NCBI GenBank assembly: GCA_016946835.1
Contig: JACVTC010000040.1
Coordinates: 1,152,501-1,216,500 of the forward strand
Direction of reading: 5' to 3'
DNA length: 64,000 nt
Source: Neocallimastix lanati (nom. inval.)
Taxonomy: Eukaryota; Neocallimastigomycota; Neocallimastigomycetes; Neocallimastigales; Neocallimastigaceae
Shown in pieces: positions 22,601 through 37,600 of this stretch. The notes beneath the pieces were generated by a model. It did no database searches and was not told the origin of the DNA. It worked only from the letters and a program-made list of their open reading frames with translations. Position 1 is the first letter of the stretch. Every line of letters starts with the position of its first letter. The position numbers and the translations under genes were made by a program.

Positions 22601-25600
22601 AATTTCTTCCTTTGGTTCATAAGAAACTTCTTCAACTGATTGTTCAACTGGTTGTTCTTCAACAACAGTTTCAACAACTTCTTCAACAATTGATTGTTCA
22701 TCTGGTTGTTCTTCAACAATTTCTTCCTTTGGTTCATAAGAAACTTCTTCAACTGATTGTTCAACTGGTTGTTCTTCAACAACAGTTTCAACAACTTCTT
22801 CAACAATTGGTTGTTCAACTGGTTGTTCTTCAACAATTTCTTCCTTTGGTTCATAAGAAACTTCTTCAACTGATTGTTCAATTGGTTGTTCAATTGGTTG
22901 TTCAATTGGTTGTTCTTCAACTGGTTGTTCTTCAACTGGTTGTTCTTCAACTGGTTGTTCTTCAACTGGTTGTTCTTCAACTGGTTGTTCTTCAACTGGT
23001 TGTTCTTCAACTGGTTGCTCTTCAACTGGTTGTTCTTCAACAACAGTTTCAACAACTTCTTTAACAATTGTTTGTTCAACTTGTTGTTCTTCAACTTGTT
23101 GTTCTTCAACTGGTTGTTCTTCAACAAAAGATTCAACAATTTCTTCAATAACTGGTTGTTCAACTGGTTGTTCTTCAATAACTTCTTCCTTTGGTTCAGA
23201 AGAAACTTCTTCAACTGGTTGTTTTTCAACTGGTTGTTCTTCAACAACAGTTTCAACAACTTCTTCAACAATTGGTTGTTCAACTGGTTGTTCTTCAACA
23301 ACAGTTTCAACAACTTCTTCAACAATTGATTGTTCAACTGGTTGTTCTTCAACAATTTCTTCCTTTGGTTCATAAGAAACTTCTTCAACTGATTGTTCAA
23401 CTGGTTGTTCTTCAACAACAGTTTCAACAACTTCTTCAACAATTGATTGTTCATCTGGTTGTTCTTCAACAATTTCTTCCTTTGGTTCATAAGAAACTTC
23501 TTCAACTGATTGTTCAACTGGTTGTTCTTCAACAACAGTTTCAACAACTTCTTCAACAATTGGTTGTTCATCTGGTTGTTCTTCAACAATTTCTTCCTTT
23601 GATTCATAAGAAACTTCTTCAACTGATTGTTCAACTGGTTGTTCTTCAACAACAGTTTCAACAACTTCTTCAACAATTGATTGTTCATCTGGTTGTTCTT
23701 CAACAATTTCTTCTTTTGGTTCAGAAGAAACTTCTTCAACTGGTTGTTCAACTGGTTGTTCTTCAACAATAGTTTCAACAATTTCTTCAACAACAGGCTG
23801 TTCTTCAACAATTTCTTCTTTTGGTACAGAAGAAACTTCTTCAACAACTGGTTGTTCAATTGGTTGTTCAATTGGTTGTTCAACTTGTTGTTCTTCAATT
23901 GGTTGTTCTTCAACTGGTTGTTCTTCAACTGGTTGCTCTTCAACTGGTTGCTCTTCAACTGGTTGTTCTTCAACAACAGTTTCAACAACTTCTTCAACAA
24001 CTGGTTGTTCAATTGGTTGTTCTTCAACAATATCTTCCTTTGGTTCAGAAGAAACTTCTTCAACTGGTTGTTCAACTGGTCGTTCTTCAACAACATTTTC
24101 AACAATTTCTTCAACAATTGGTTGTTCAACTGGTTGTTCAATTGGTTGTTCTTCAACAACTTCTTCCTTTGGTTCAGAAGAAACTTCTTCAACTGGTTGT
24201 TTTTCAATTGGTTGTTCTTCAACAATAGTTTCAACAACATTTTCAACAATTGATTGTTCAATTGGTTGTTCTTCAACAATATCTTCCTTTGGTTCAGAAG
24301 AAACTTCTTCAACTGATTGTTCAACTGGTTGTTCTTCAACAACAGTTTCAACAACTTCTTCAACAATTGGTTGTTCAATTAGTTGTTCTTCAACAATAGT
24401 TTCAACAATTTCTTCAACAACAGGTTGTTTTTCTACAATTTCTTCCTTTGATTCAGAAGAAACTTCTTCAATTGGTTGTTCAATTGGTCGTTCAACTGGT
24501 TGTTCAACTGTTTGTTCTTCAACTGATTGTTCTTCAACTGGTTGTTCTTTAATAACAGTTTCAACAACTTCTTCAACAATTGGTTGTTCAACTGGTTGTT
24601 CTTCAACTGGTTGTTCTTCAACAATAGTTTCAACAACTTCTTCAACAATTGGTTGTTCTTCAACAATTTCTTCCTTTGGTTCAGAAGAAACCTCTTCAAC
24701 AACTGGTTGTTCAATTGGTTGTTCTTCAACAATAGTTTCAACAATTTCTTCAACAACAGGCTGTTCTTCAACAATTTCTTCCTTTGGTACAGAAGAAACT
24801 TCAACAACTGGTTGTTCTTCAATAACTTCTTCCTTTGGTTCAGTAGAAACTTCTTCAACAACTGGTTGTTCAATTGGTTGTTCTTCAACAATAGTTTCAA
24901 CAACTTCTTCAACAACTGGTTGTTCTTCAACAATTTCTTCATTTGGTTCAGAAGAAACTTCTTCAACAACTGGTTGTTCAATTGGTTGTTCTTCAACAAT
25001 AGTTTCAACAATTTCTTCAACAACAGGCTGTTCTTCAACAATTTCTTCCTTTGGTACAGAAGAAACTTCTTCAACAACTGGTTGTTCTTCAATAACTTCT
25101 TCCTTTGGTTCAGTAGAAACTTCTTCAACAACTAGTTTTTCAATTGGTTGTTCTTCAACAATAGTTTCAACAACTTCTTCAACAACTGGTTGTTCTTCAA
25201 CAATTTCTTCCTTTGGTTCAGAAGAAACCTCTTCAACAACTGGTTGTTCAACTGGTTTTTCTTCAACAAATTCTTCCTTTGGTTCAGAAAAAACTTCTTC
25301 AACAACTGGTTGTTCAATTGGTTGTTCTTCAACAACAGTTTCAACAACTTCTTCAACAATTGGTTGTTCTTCAATTGGTTGTTCTTCAACAATAGTTTCA
25401 ACAACTTCTTCAACAACTGGTTGTTCTTCAATAACTTCTTCCTTTGGTTCAGAAGAAACTTCTTCAACTGGTTGTTTTTCAATTGGTTGTTCTTCAACAA
25501 TAGTTTCAACAACTTCTTCAACAACTGGTTGTTCTTCAACAATTTCTTCCTTTGGTTCAGAAGAAACTTCTTCAACTGGTTGTTCAACTGGTTGTTCTTC

Positions 25601-28600
25601 AACAACAGTTTCAACAACTTCTTCAACAATTGGTTGTTCAATTGGTTGTTCAATTGGTTTTTCAAATGGTTGTTCAACTGGTTGTTCAACTGGTTGTTCT
25701 TCAACAATAGTTTCAACAACTTCTTCAACAACTGGTTGTTCTTCAACAATTTCTTCCTTTGGTTCAGAAGAAACTTCTTCAACAACTGGTTGTTCAATTG
25801 GTTGTTCTTCAACTGGTTGCTCTTCAACTGGTTGTTCTTCAATAAAGTCTTCCTTTGGTTCAGTAGAAACTTCTTCAACAACTGGTTGTTCTTCAATAAC
25901 TTCTTCCTTTGGTACAGAAGAAACTTCTTCAACAACTGGTTGTTCTTCAATAACTTCTTCCTTTGGTTCAGTAGAAACTTCTTCAACAACTAGTTTTTCA
26001 ATTGGTTGTTCTTCAACAATAGTTTCAACAACTTCTTCAACAACTGGTTGTTCTTCAACAATTTCTTCCTTTGGTTCAGAAGAAACCTCTTCAACAACTG
26101 GTTGTTCAACTGGTTTTTCTTCAACAAATTCTTCCTTTGGTTCAGAAAAAACTTCTTCAACAACTGGTTGTTCAATTGGTTGTTCTTCAACAATAGTTTC
26201 AACAACTTCTTCAACAATTGGTTGTACAACTGGTTGTTCTTCAACAATTTCTTCATTTGGTTCAGAAGAAACTTCTTCAATTGGTTCAATTGCATCATAT
26301 TTCTTTTCATTATTTGGAACAATCTTTCCATTACTTAACTTCTTTCCCTTACGTTTATTAGATTTTCCAAATACTCTATAAAGTATATTCTTCTTTTCAC
26401 TAGCAGGCTTTTCTTCAACTAGTTGTTCAGTTGGTTGTTCTTTAACAACAGTTTCAACAACTTTCTCAACAACAGGTTGTTCAATTGTTGGTTCTTCAAC
26501 AATTTCTTCTTTTGGTTCAGAAGAAACTTCTTCAACAACTGGTTGTTCAACTGGTTGTTCTTCAACAATAGTTTCAACAACTTCTTCTTCACCTGTAGTT
26601 GGATTCTTTCTAGTAATATACTTGAAGATTCTCTTAATAGATCTCTTTTTATCTGGTTCTTCAGTTGGAACTTCAACAATTTTTTCCTTAACTTCCTCAA
26701 TTGGTTGTTCTTCAACAACGTTTTCAACAATTGGTTGTTCAATTGTTTGTTCTTCTACTGGTTGTTCTTCAACTATTTCTTCCTTTGTTTCAGAAGAAAC
26801 TTCTTTAAGTAGTTGTTCTTCAGTTGGTTGTTCTTCAACAACAGTTTCAACAACTTCTTCAACAATTGGTTTTTCATCTTGTTGTTCTTCAACTGTTTGT
26901 TCTTCAACTGGTTGTTCTTCAACTGGTTGTTTTTCAACTGGTTGTTCTTCAACTGGTTGTTCTTCAACTGGTTGTTCTTCAATAATCTCTTCCTTTGGTT
27001 CAGAAGAAACTTCTTCAACTGGTTGTTCAACTGGTTGTTCTTCAACAACAGTTTCAACAACTTCTTCAACAACTTCTTCAACAATTGGTTGTTCAATTGG
27101 TCGTTCAATTGGTTGTTCAATTGGTTGTTCAACTGGTTGTTCTTCAACTGGTTGTTCTTCAACAATTTCTTCAATTGGGTCAGAAGAAACTTCTTCAACT
27201 GGTTGTTCAACTGGTTGTTCTTCAACAATGGTTTCAACTACTTCTTCAACAATTGGTTGTTCAACTGGTTGTTCTTCAACTGGTTGTTCTGAAGCAACTT
27301 CTTCAATAACTTCTTCCTTTGGTTCAGAAGAAATTTCTTCAATTTGTTGTTCTTCAACTGATTGCTCTTCAGCAATAGTTTCAACAACTTCTTCAACAAT
27401 TGGTTGTTCAACTGGTTGTTCTTCAACTATTTTTTCCTTTGGCTCTGAAGAAACTTCTTCAACTGGTTGTTCTTCAGCTCTTTCTTCAATAATTTCTCCT
27501 TCACCTGTAGTTGGATTCTTTCTAGTAATGTACTTAATTATTCTCTTAATAAATCTCTTTCTATCTGGTTCTTTAGCTGGAACTTCAACAATTTCTTCCT
27601 TAACTTCTTCATTTGGTTGTTCTTTAACAACGGTTTCAATTACTTCTTCAACAATTGGTTGTTCAATTGTTTGTTCTTCAACTGGTTGTTCTTCAATTAT
27701 TTCTTCTTTTGGTTCAGAAGAAATTTCTTCAATTGGTTGTTCAATTGTTTGTTCAACCGGTTGTTCAATTGGTTGTTCTTCAAAAACTGTTTCAACTACT
27801 TCTTGTTGTTTTGCATTAACTGGAACAACCTTTCCACTTCTTAACTTCTTTCCCTTACGTTTATTTGATTTACCAAATACTCGGTACATTATATTCTTCT
27901 TTGTTTCAGCTGGCTTTTCTTCAATAATTTCTTCCTTTGGTTCAGAAGAAATTTCTTCAACAACTGATTGTTCAATTGGTTGTTCAACAGGTTGTTCTTC
28001 AGAAATTTCTTCAACAACTTCTTCTACAACTGGTTGTTCTTCAACAACAGTTTCAACAACTTCTTCAACAATTGGTTGGTCAACTGGTTGTTCTTCAACA
28101 ATCTCTTCCTTTGGTTCAGAAGAAACTTCTTCAATTGGTTGTTCAATTGGTTGTTCTTCAACAATAGTTTCAACAATTTCTTCTACAATTGGTTGTTCAA
28201 CTGGTTGTTCTTCAACTGGTTGTTTTTCAACAATTTCTTCCTTTGGTTCAGAAGAAACTTCTTCAACTAGTTGTTCAACTGGTTGTTCTTCAACAATGGT
28301 TTCAACTACTTCTTCAACAATTGGTTGTTCAACCGGTTGTTCTGAAGCAATTTCTTCAATAACTTCTTTCTTTTGTTCAGAAGAAATTTCTTCAATTGGT
28401 TGTTCTTCAACTGGTTGCTCTTCAGCAACTTCTTCAACAACTTCTTCTTCACCTGTAATTGGATTCTTTCTTTTAATATACTTGATGATTCTCTTAATAA
28501 ATCTCTTTTTACCTGGTTCTTCAGTTGGAATTTCAACAATTTCTTCCTTAACTTCTTCAACTGGTTGCTCTTCAACAACGGTTTCAACAACTTCTTCTAC

Positions 28601-31600
28601 AACCGGTTGTTCAATTGGTTGTTCTTCAACAAATTCTTCCTTTGGTTCTGAAGAAATTTCTTCAACTGGTTGTTCATCAATAACTGTTTCAACAACTTCT
28701 TCTTGTTCTTTATTACCTGGAATAACCTTTCCATTTCTTAACTTCTTTCCCTTACGCTTATTTGATTTACCAAATACTATGTAAAGTGGATTCTTCTTTT
28801 CTTCATCTGGCTTTTCCTCAACAATTTCTTTCTTTGGTTCAGAAGAAACTTCTTCAACTGGTTGTTCATCTGGTTGTTCTTCAACAACTGTTTCAACAAC
28901 TTCTTCAACAATTGGTTGTTCTTCAATTGGTTGTTCTTTAACAATAGTTTCAACAACTTCTTCAACAACTGGTTGTTCTTCAACAATTTCTTCCTTTGGT
29001 TCAGAAGAAACTTCTTCAACTGGTTGTTCAACTGGTTGTTCTTCAACAACAGTTTCAACAACTTCTTCAACAACTTCTTCAACAATTGGTTGTTCAATTG
29101 GTTGTTCAACTGGTTGTTCTTTAACTGGTTGTTCTTCAACTGGTTGTTCTTCAACAATTTCTTCAATTGTTTCAGAAGAAACTTCCTCAACTGGTTGTTC
29201 TTCAACAATAGTTTCAACAACTTCTTCAACAATTGATTGTTCATCTGGTTGTTCTTCAACAATTTCTTCCTTTGGTTCAGAAGAAACTTCTTCAACTGGT
29301 TGTTCAACTGGTTGTTCTGAAGCAATTTCTTCAATAACTTCTTTCTTTGGTTCAGAAGAAATTTCTTCAATTGGTTGTTCTTCAACTGGTTGCTCTTCAG
29401 CAACTTCTTCAACAACTTCTTCTTCACCTGTAGTTGGATTCTTTCTTTTAATATACTTGATGATTCTCTTAATAAATCTCTTTTTACTTGGTTCTTCAGT
29501 TGTAATTTCAACAATTTCTTCCTTAACTTCTTCAACTGGTTGCTCTTCAACAACGGTTTCAACAACTTCTTCTACAACTGGTTGTTCAATTGGTTTTTCT
29601 TCAATAAATTCTTCCTTTGGTTCTGAAGAAATTTCTTCAACTGGTTGTTCATCAATAACTGTTTCAACAACTTCTTCTTGTTCTTTATTATCTGGAATAA
29701 CCTTTCCATGTCTTAACTTCTTTCCCTTACTCTTATTTGATTTACCAAATACTCTGTAAAGTAGATTCTTCTTTTCTTCAGCTGGCTTTTCCTCAAAAAT
29801 TTCTTTCTTTGGTTCAGAAGAAACTTCTTCAACTGGTTGTTCAACTGGTTGTTCTTCAACAACAGTTCCAACAACTTCTTCAACAATTGGTTGTTCTTCA
29901 ATTGGTTGTTCTTCAACATTAGTTTCAATTACTTCTTCAACAATTGGTTTGTCAACTTGTTGTTCTTCAACAATAGTTTCATCAATTTTTTCAACAACTG
30001 GTTGTTCTAAAACAATTTCTTCCTTTGGTTCAGAAGAAACTTCTTCAACTGGTTGTTCAACTGGTTGTTCTTCAACAACAGTTTCAACAACTTCTTCAAC
30101 AATTGGTTGTTCTTCAATTGGTTGTTCTTCAACAATAGTTTCAATAACTTCTTCAACAATTGGTTTGTTAACTTGTTGTTCTTCAACAATAATTTCAACA
30201 ATTTTTTCAACAACTGGTTGTTCTTCAACAATCTCTTCCTTTGGTTCAGAAGAAACTTCTTCAACTGGTTGTTCATCTGGTTGTTCTTCAACAATAGTTT
30301 CAACAACTTCTTCTACAATTGGTTGTTCAACTGGTTGTTCTTCAACTGGTTGTTCTTCAACAATCTCTTCCTTTGGTTCAGAAGAAACTTCTTCAACTAG
30401 TTGTTCAACTGGTTGTTCTTCAACAATGGTTTCAACTACTTCTTCAACAATTGGTTGTTCAACTGGTTGTTCTGAAGCAACTTCTTCAATAACTTCTTCC
30501 TTTGGTTCAGAAGAAATTTCTTCAATTGGTTGTTCTTCAACTGGTTGCTCTTCAACAATAGTTTCAACAACTTCCTCTTCACCTGTAGTTGGATTCTTTC
30601 TTTTAATATACTTGATGATTCTCTTAATAAATCTCTTTTTACCTGGTTCTTCAGTTGGAATTTCAACAATTTCTTCCTTAACTTCTTCAACTGGTTGCTC
30701 TTCAACAACGGTTTCAACAACTTCTTCTACAACTGGTTGTTCAATTGGTTTTTCTTCAACAAATTCTTCCTTTGGTTCTGAAGAAATTTCTTCAACTGGT
30801 TGTTCATCAATAACTGTTTTAACAACTTCTTTTTGTTCTTTATTACCTGGAATAACCTTTCCATTTCTTAACTTCTTTCCCTTACGCTTATTTGATTTAC
30901 CAAATACTCGGTAAAGTAAATTCTTCTTTTCTTCATCTGGCTTTTCCTCAACAATTTCTTTCTTTGGTTCAGAAGAAACTTCTTCAACTGGTTGTTCAAC
31001 TGGTTGCTCTTCAACAACAGTTTCAACAGCTTCTTCAACTATTGGCTGTTCATCTGGCTTTTCCTCAACAATTTCTTTCTTTGGTTCAGAAGAAACTTCT
31101 TCAACTGGTTGTTCAACTGGTTGTTCTTCAACAACATTTTCAACAACTTCTTCAACAACTGGTTGTTCTTCAACAATATCTTCCTTTGGTTCAGAAGAAA
31201 CTTCTTCAACTGGTTGTTCAACTGGTTGTTCTTCAACAACATTTTCAACAACTTCTTCAACAATTGGCTGTTCATCTGGCTTTTCCTCAACAATTTCTTT
31301 CTTTGGTTCAGAAGAAACTTCTTCAACTGGTTGTTCAACTGGTTGTTCTTCAACAACATTTTCAACAACTTCTTCAACAACTGGTTGTTCTTCAACAATT
31401 TCTTTCTTTGGTTCAGAAGAAACTTCTTCAACTGGTTGTTCAACTGGTTGCTCTTCAACAACAGTTTCAACAGCTTCTTCAACTATTGGCTGTTCATCTG
31501 GCTTTTCCTCAACAATTTCTTTCTTTGGTTCAGAAGAAACTTCTTCAACTGGTTGTTCAACTGGTTGTTCTTCAACAACAGTTTCAACAGCTTCTTCAAC

Positions 31601-34600
31601 AATTTGTTGTTCTTCAATTGGTTGTTCTTCAACAATAGTTTCAACAACTTCTTCAACAACTGGTTGTTCTTCAACAATATCTTCCTTTCGTTCAGAAGAA
31701 ACTTCTTCAACTGGTTGTTCAATTGGTTGTTCAACTGGTTGTTCTTCAACAACATTTTCAACAACTTCTTCAACAATTGGTTGTTCAACTGGTTGTTCTT
31801 CAGCAATCTCTTCCTTTGGTTCAGAAGAAACTTCTTCAACTGGTTGTTCAACTGGTTGTTCTTCAACAATAGTTTCAATAACTTTTTCAACAATTGGTTT
31901 GTCAACTTGTTGTTCTTCAACAATAGTTTCATCAATTTTTTCAACAACTGGTTGTTCTTCAAAAATCTCTTCCTTTGTTTCAGAAGAAACTTCTTCAACT
32001 GGTTGTTCATCTGGTTGTTCTTCATCAACAGTTTCAACAACTTCTTCAACAATTGGTTGTTCTTCAATTGGTTGTTCTTCAACAATAGTTTCAACTACTT
32101 CTTCAACAACTGTTTGTTCTTCAACAATTTCTTCCTTTGGTTCAGAAGAAACTTCTTCAACTGGTTGTTCAACTGGTTGTTCTTCAACAACAGTTTCAAC
32201 AACTTCTTCTACAATTGGTTGTTCAACTGGTTGTTCTTCAACAACAGTTTCAACAACCTCTTCAACAATTGGTTGTTCTTCAACTGGTTGTTCTTCAACA
32301 ATAGTTTCAACAATTTTTTCAACAACTGGTTGTTCTTCAACAATCTCTTCCTTTGGTTCAGAAGAAACTTCTTCAACTAGTTGTTCAACTGGTTGTTCTT
32401 CAACAATGGTTTCAACTACTTCTTCAACAATTGGTTGTTCAACCGGTTGTTCTGAAGCAACTTCTTCAATAACTTCTTTCTTTTGTTCAGAAGAAATTTC
32501 TTCAATTGGTTGTTCTTCAACTGATTGCTCTTCAGCAACTTCTTCAACAACTTCTTCTTCACCAGTAGTTGGATTCTTTCTAGTAATGTACTTGATGATT
32601 CTCTTAATAAATCTCTTTTTACCTGGTTCTTCAGTTGGAATTTCAACAATTTCTTCCTTAACTTCTTCAACTGGTTGCTCTTCAACAACGGTTTCAACAA
32701 CTTCTTCTACAACTGGTTGTTCAATTGGTTTTTCTTCAACAAATTCTTCCTTTGGTTCTGAAGAAATTTCTTCAACTGGTTGTTCATTAATAACTGTTTC
32801 AACAACTTCTTCTTGTTCTTTATTACCTGGAATAACCTTTCCATTTCTTAACTTCTTTCCCTTACGCTTATTTGATTTACCAAATACTCTGTAAAGTATA
32901 TTCTTCTTTTCTTCAGCTGGCTTTTCCTCAACAATTTCTTCCTTTGGTTCAGAAGTAACTTCTTCAACTTGTTGTTCAACTGATTGTTCTTCAACAATTT
33001 CTTCCTTTGGTTCAGAAGAAACTTCTTCAACTAATTGTTCAACTGGTTGTTCTTCAATAACAGTTTCAACAACTTCTTCAACAATTGATTGTTCTTCAAT
33101 TGGTTGTTCTTCAACAATAGTTTCAACAACTTCTTCAACAACTGGTTGTTCTTCTACAATTTCTTCCTTTGGTTCAGAAGAAATTTCCTCAACTTGTTTT
33201 TCCTCAGTTGGTTGTTCTTCTACAATAGTTTCAATAACTTCATCTAATGGTTGTTCAACTGGCTGTTCTTTAACAACAGTTTCAACAACTCCTTCAACAA
33301 TTGGTTGTTCTTCAACTGGTAGTTCTTCAACAATTTCTTCCTTTGGTTCAGAAGAAACTTCTTCAACTGATTGTTCAACTGGTTGTTCTTCAGCAACTTC
33401 TTTAACAACTTCTTCTTCACCAGTAATTGGATTCTTTCTAGTAATATACTTAATAATTCTCTTAATAAATCTCTTTCTTCCCGGTTCTTCAGTTGGAACT
33501 TCAACAATTTCCTCTTTAACTTCTTCAACAACTGGTTGTTCAATTTGTTGTTCTTCAACAATTTCTTCCTTTGGCTCAGAAGAAATTTCTTCAATTGTTC
33601 GTTCAATTGTTCGTTCAACTGGTTGTTCAATTGGTTGTTCTTCAAAAACTGTTTCATCTACTTCTTGTTGTTTTTCATTTGCTGGAACAACCTTTCCACT
33701 TCTTAACTTCTTTCCCTTACGTTTATTAGATTTACCAAATACTCTGTACATTATATTCTTCTTTGTTTCAGCTGGCTTTTCTTCAACAATTTCTTCTTTT
33801 GGTTCAGAAGAAAATTCTTCAACAACTGGTTGTTTAACTGGTTGTTCTTCAACTACAGTTTCAACTACTTCTTCAACAACCGGTTGTTCAATTGGTTGTT
33901 CAATTGGTTGTTCAATTGGTTTTTCAATTGGTTGTTCAATTGGTTTTTCAATTGGTTGCTCTTCAAATATCTCTTCCTTTGGTTCAGAAGAAACTTCTTC
34001 AACAACTGGTTGTTCAACTGGTTGTTCTTCAACTACAGTTTCAACTACTTCTTTAACAACTGGTTGTTCAACGGGTTGTTCTTCAACTACAGTTTCAACT
34101 ACTTCTTCAACAACTGGTTGTTTTTCAACTGGTTGTTCTTCAATTGGTTGTTCTTCACCAATATTTTCAATAACTTCTTCATCAACTGGTTGTTCTTCAA
34201 CTATTTCTTCCTTTGGTTCATAAGAAACTTCTCCAACTGGTTGTTCAACTGGTTGTTCTTCAACAATAGTTTCAACAACTTCTTCAGCAATTGGTTGTTC
34301 TTCAACTATTTCTTCCTTTGGTTCAGAAGAAACTTCTTCAATTGATTGTTCAATTGATTGTTCAACTGGTTGTTCTTCAGCGACTTCTTCAATAACTTCT
34401 TCTTCACCTGTAGTTGGATTCTTTCTAGTAATGTACTTAATTATTCTCTTAATAAATCTCTTTCTACCTGGTTCTTTAGCTGGAACTTCAATAATTTCTT
34501 CCTTAACTTCTTCATTTGGTTGTTCTTCAACAACGGTTTCAACAACTTCTTCAACATTTGGTTGTTCAATTGGTTTTTCTTCAACGACTTCTTCCTTTGG

Positions 34601-37600
34601 TTCAGATGAAATTTCTTCTATTGGTTGTTCAATCAATTGTTCAATCGGTTGTTCAACTGGTAGTTCTTCAAAAACTGTTTCAACAACTTCTTCTTGATCT
34701 TTATTACCTGGAATAACCTTTCCATTTCTTAACTTCTTTCCCTTACGTTTATTAGATTTACCAAATACTCTGTACATTATATTCTTCTTTGTTTTATCTG
34801 GCTGTTCTTCAATAACTTCTTCCTTTGGTTCAGAAATAACTTTTTCAACAATTGGTTGTTCAACTGATTTTTCCTCTACAATTTCTTCCTTTGGTTTAGA
34901 AGAAACTTCTTCAACTGTTTGTTCTTCAACAACGCTTTCAACGACTTCTTCAACAACTGGTTGTTTAATTGGTTGTTCTTCAACAATTTCTTCTTTTGGT
35001 TCTGAAATAACTTCTTTAACTGGTTGTTCAACTGGTTGTTCTTCAATCACATTTTCAACAACTTCTTCAACAACTGGTTGTTCAATTGGTTGTTCAATTG
35101 GTTGTTCTTCAATAATTTCCTCCTTTGGTTCAGAAGAAACTTCTTCAACTGGTTGTTCTTCAACAACAGTTCCAACAACTTCTTCAACAACTGGTTGTTC
35201 AATTGGTTGTTCTTCAACAATTTCCTCCTTTGGTTCAGAAGAAACTTCTTCAACAACTGGTTGTTCAATTGGTTGTTCTTCTACAATTTCTTCTTTTGGT
35301 TCTGAAGAAACTTCCTCAACTGGTTGTTCTTCAACAACGGTATCAACAACTTTTTCAACAACTGGTTTTTCAATTGGTTGTTTTTCAGTTACTTCTTCAA
35401 CAACTTCTTCTTCACCTGTTTTTGGATTCTTTCTAGTAATATACTTTATGATTCTCTTAATGAATCTCTTTTTTCCTGGTTCTTCGGTTGGAACTTCAAC
35501 AATTTCTTCATTAACTTCTTTAACTGGTTGTTCTTTAACAATTTCCTCCTTTGGTTCAGAAGAAATTTCTTCCAATGGTTGTTCTTCAATCACAGTCTCA
35601 ACAACTTCTTCAACAATTGGTTGTTCAATTGTTTGTTCAATTGGTTGTTCTTCTACAATTTCTTCCTTTGGTTCAGAAGAAACTTCTTCAACTGGTTGTT
35701 CTTCAATCACAGTCTCAACAACTTCTTCAACAACTGGTTTTTCAATTGGTTGTTCTTCAGTAACTTCTTCAACAACTTCTTCTTCACCAGTAATTGGATT
35801 CTTTCTGGTAATATATTTAATAATTCTCTTTATGAATCTCTTTTTACCTGGTTCTTCAGTTGGAACTTCAACAATTTCTTCTTTAACTTCTTCAATTGGA
35901 TGTTCTTTAACAACTTCTTCAACGACTTCTTCAACAACTGGTTGTTTAATTGGTTGTTCTTCAACAATTTCTTCTTTTGGTTCTGAAATAACTTCTTTAA
36001 CTGGTTGTTCAACTGGTTGTTCTTCAATCACATTTTCAACAACTTCTTCAACAACTGGTTGTTCAATTGGTTGTTCAATTGGTTGTTCTTCAATAATTTC
36101 CTCCTTTGGTTCAGAAGAAACTTCTTCAACTGGTTGTTCTTCAACAACAGTTCCAACAACTTCTTCAACAACTGGTTGTTCAATTGGTTGTTCTTCAACA
36201 ATTTCCTCCTTTGGTTCAGAAGAAACTTCTTCAACAACTGGTTGTTCAATTGGTTGTTCTTCTACAATTTCTTCTTTTGGTTCTGAAGAAACTTCCTCAA
36301 CTGGTTGTTCTTCAACAACGGTATCAACAACTTTTTCAACAACTGGTTTTTCAATCGGTTGTTTTTCAGTTACTTCTTCAACAACTTCTTCTTCACCTGT
36401 TTTTGGATTCTTTCTAGTAATGTACTTAATGATTCTCTTAATGAATCTCTTTTTTCCTGGTTCTTCGGTTGGAACTTCAACAATTTCTTCATTAACTTCT
36501 TTAACTGGTTGTTCTTTAACAATTTCCTCCTTTGGTTCAGAAGAAATTTCTTCCAATGGTTGTTCTTCAATCACAGTCTCAACAACTTCTTCAACAATTG
36601 GTTGTTCAATTGGTTGTTCTTCAACAGTTTTTTCCTTTTGTTCAGAAGAAACTTCTTCAACTGGTTGTTCTTCTATCACAGTCTCAATAACTTCCTCAAC
36701 AACTGGTTGTTCAATTGGTTGTTCAATTGGTTGTTCTTCAACAAAGGTTTCAACAACTTCTTCAACAACTGGTTGTTTAATTGGTTGTTCAATTGTTTGT
36801 TCTTCAATAATTTCTTCCTTTGGTTCTAAAGAAACTTCTTCAACTGGTTGTTCAATTGGTTTTTCTTCAACAATTTCTTCCTTTGGTTCAGAAGAAACTT
36901 CTTCTACTGATTGTTCTTCTATCACAGTCTCAACAACTTCTTCAACAATTGGTTGTTCAATTGGTTGTTCTTCAACAGTTTTTTCCTTTTGTTCAGAAGA
37001 AACTTCTTCAACTGGTTGTTCAATTGGTTTTTCTTCAACAATTTCTTCCTTTGGTTCAGAAGAAACTTCTTCAACTGGTTGTTCTTCTATCACAGTCTCA
37101 ATAACTTCCTCAACAACTGGTTGTTCAATTGGTTGTTCAATTGGTTGTTCTTCAACAAAGGTTTCAACAACTTCTTCAACAACTGGTTGTTTAATTGGTT
37201 GTTCAATTGTTTGTTCTTCAATAATTTCTTCCTTTGGTTCTAAAGAAACTTCTTCAACTGGTTGTTCAATTGGTTTTTCTTCAACAATTTCTTCCTTTGG
37301 TTCAGAAGAAACTTCTTCTACTGATTGTTCTTCTATCACAGTCTCAACAACTTCTTCAACAATTGGTTGTTCAATTGGTTGTTCTTCAACAGTTTTTTCC
37401 TTTTGTTCAGAAGAAACATCTTCAACTGGTTGTTCAATTGGTCGTTCTTCAACAATTTCTTCCTTTGTTTCTGAAATAACTTCTTCAACTAGTTGCTCTT
37501 CAACAACGGTTTCAACAACTTCTTCAACAACTGGTTGTTCAATTGGTTGTTCTTCAACAGTTTTTTCCTTTTGTTCAGAAGAAACATCTTCAACTGGTTG

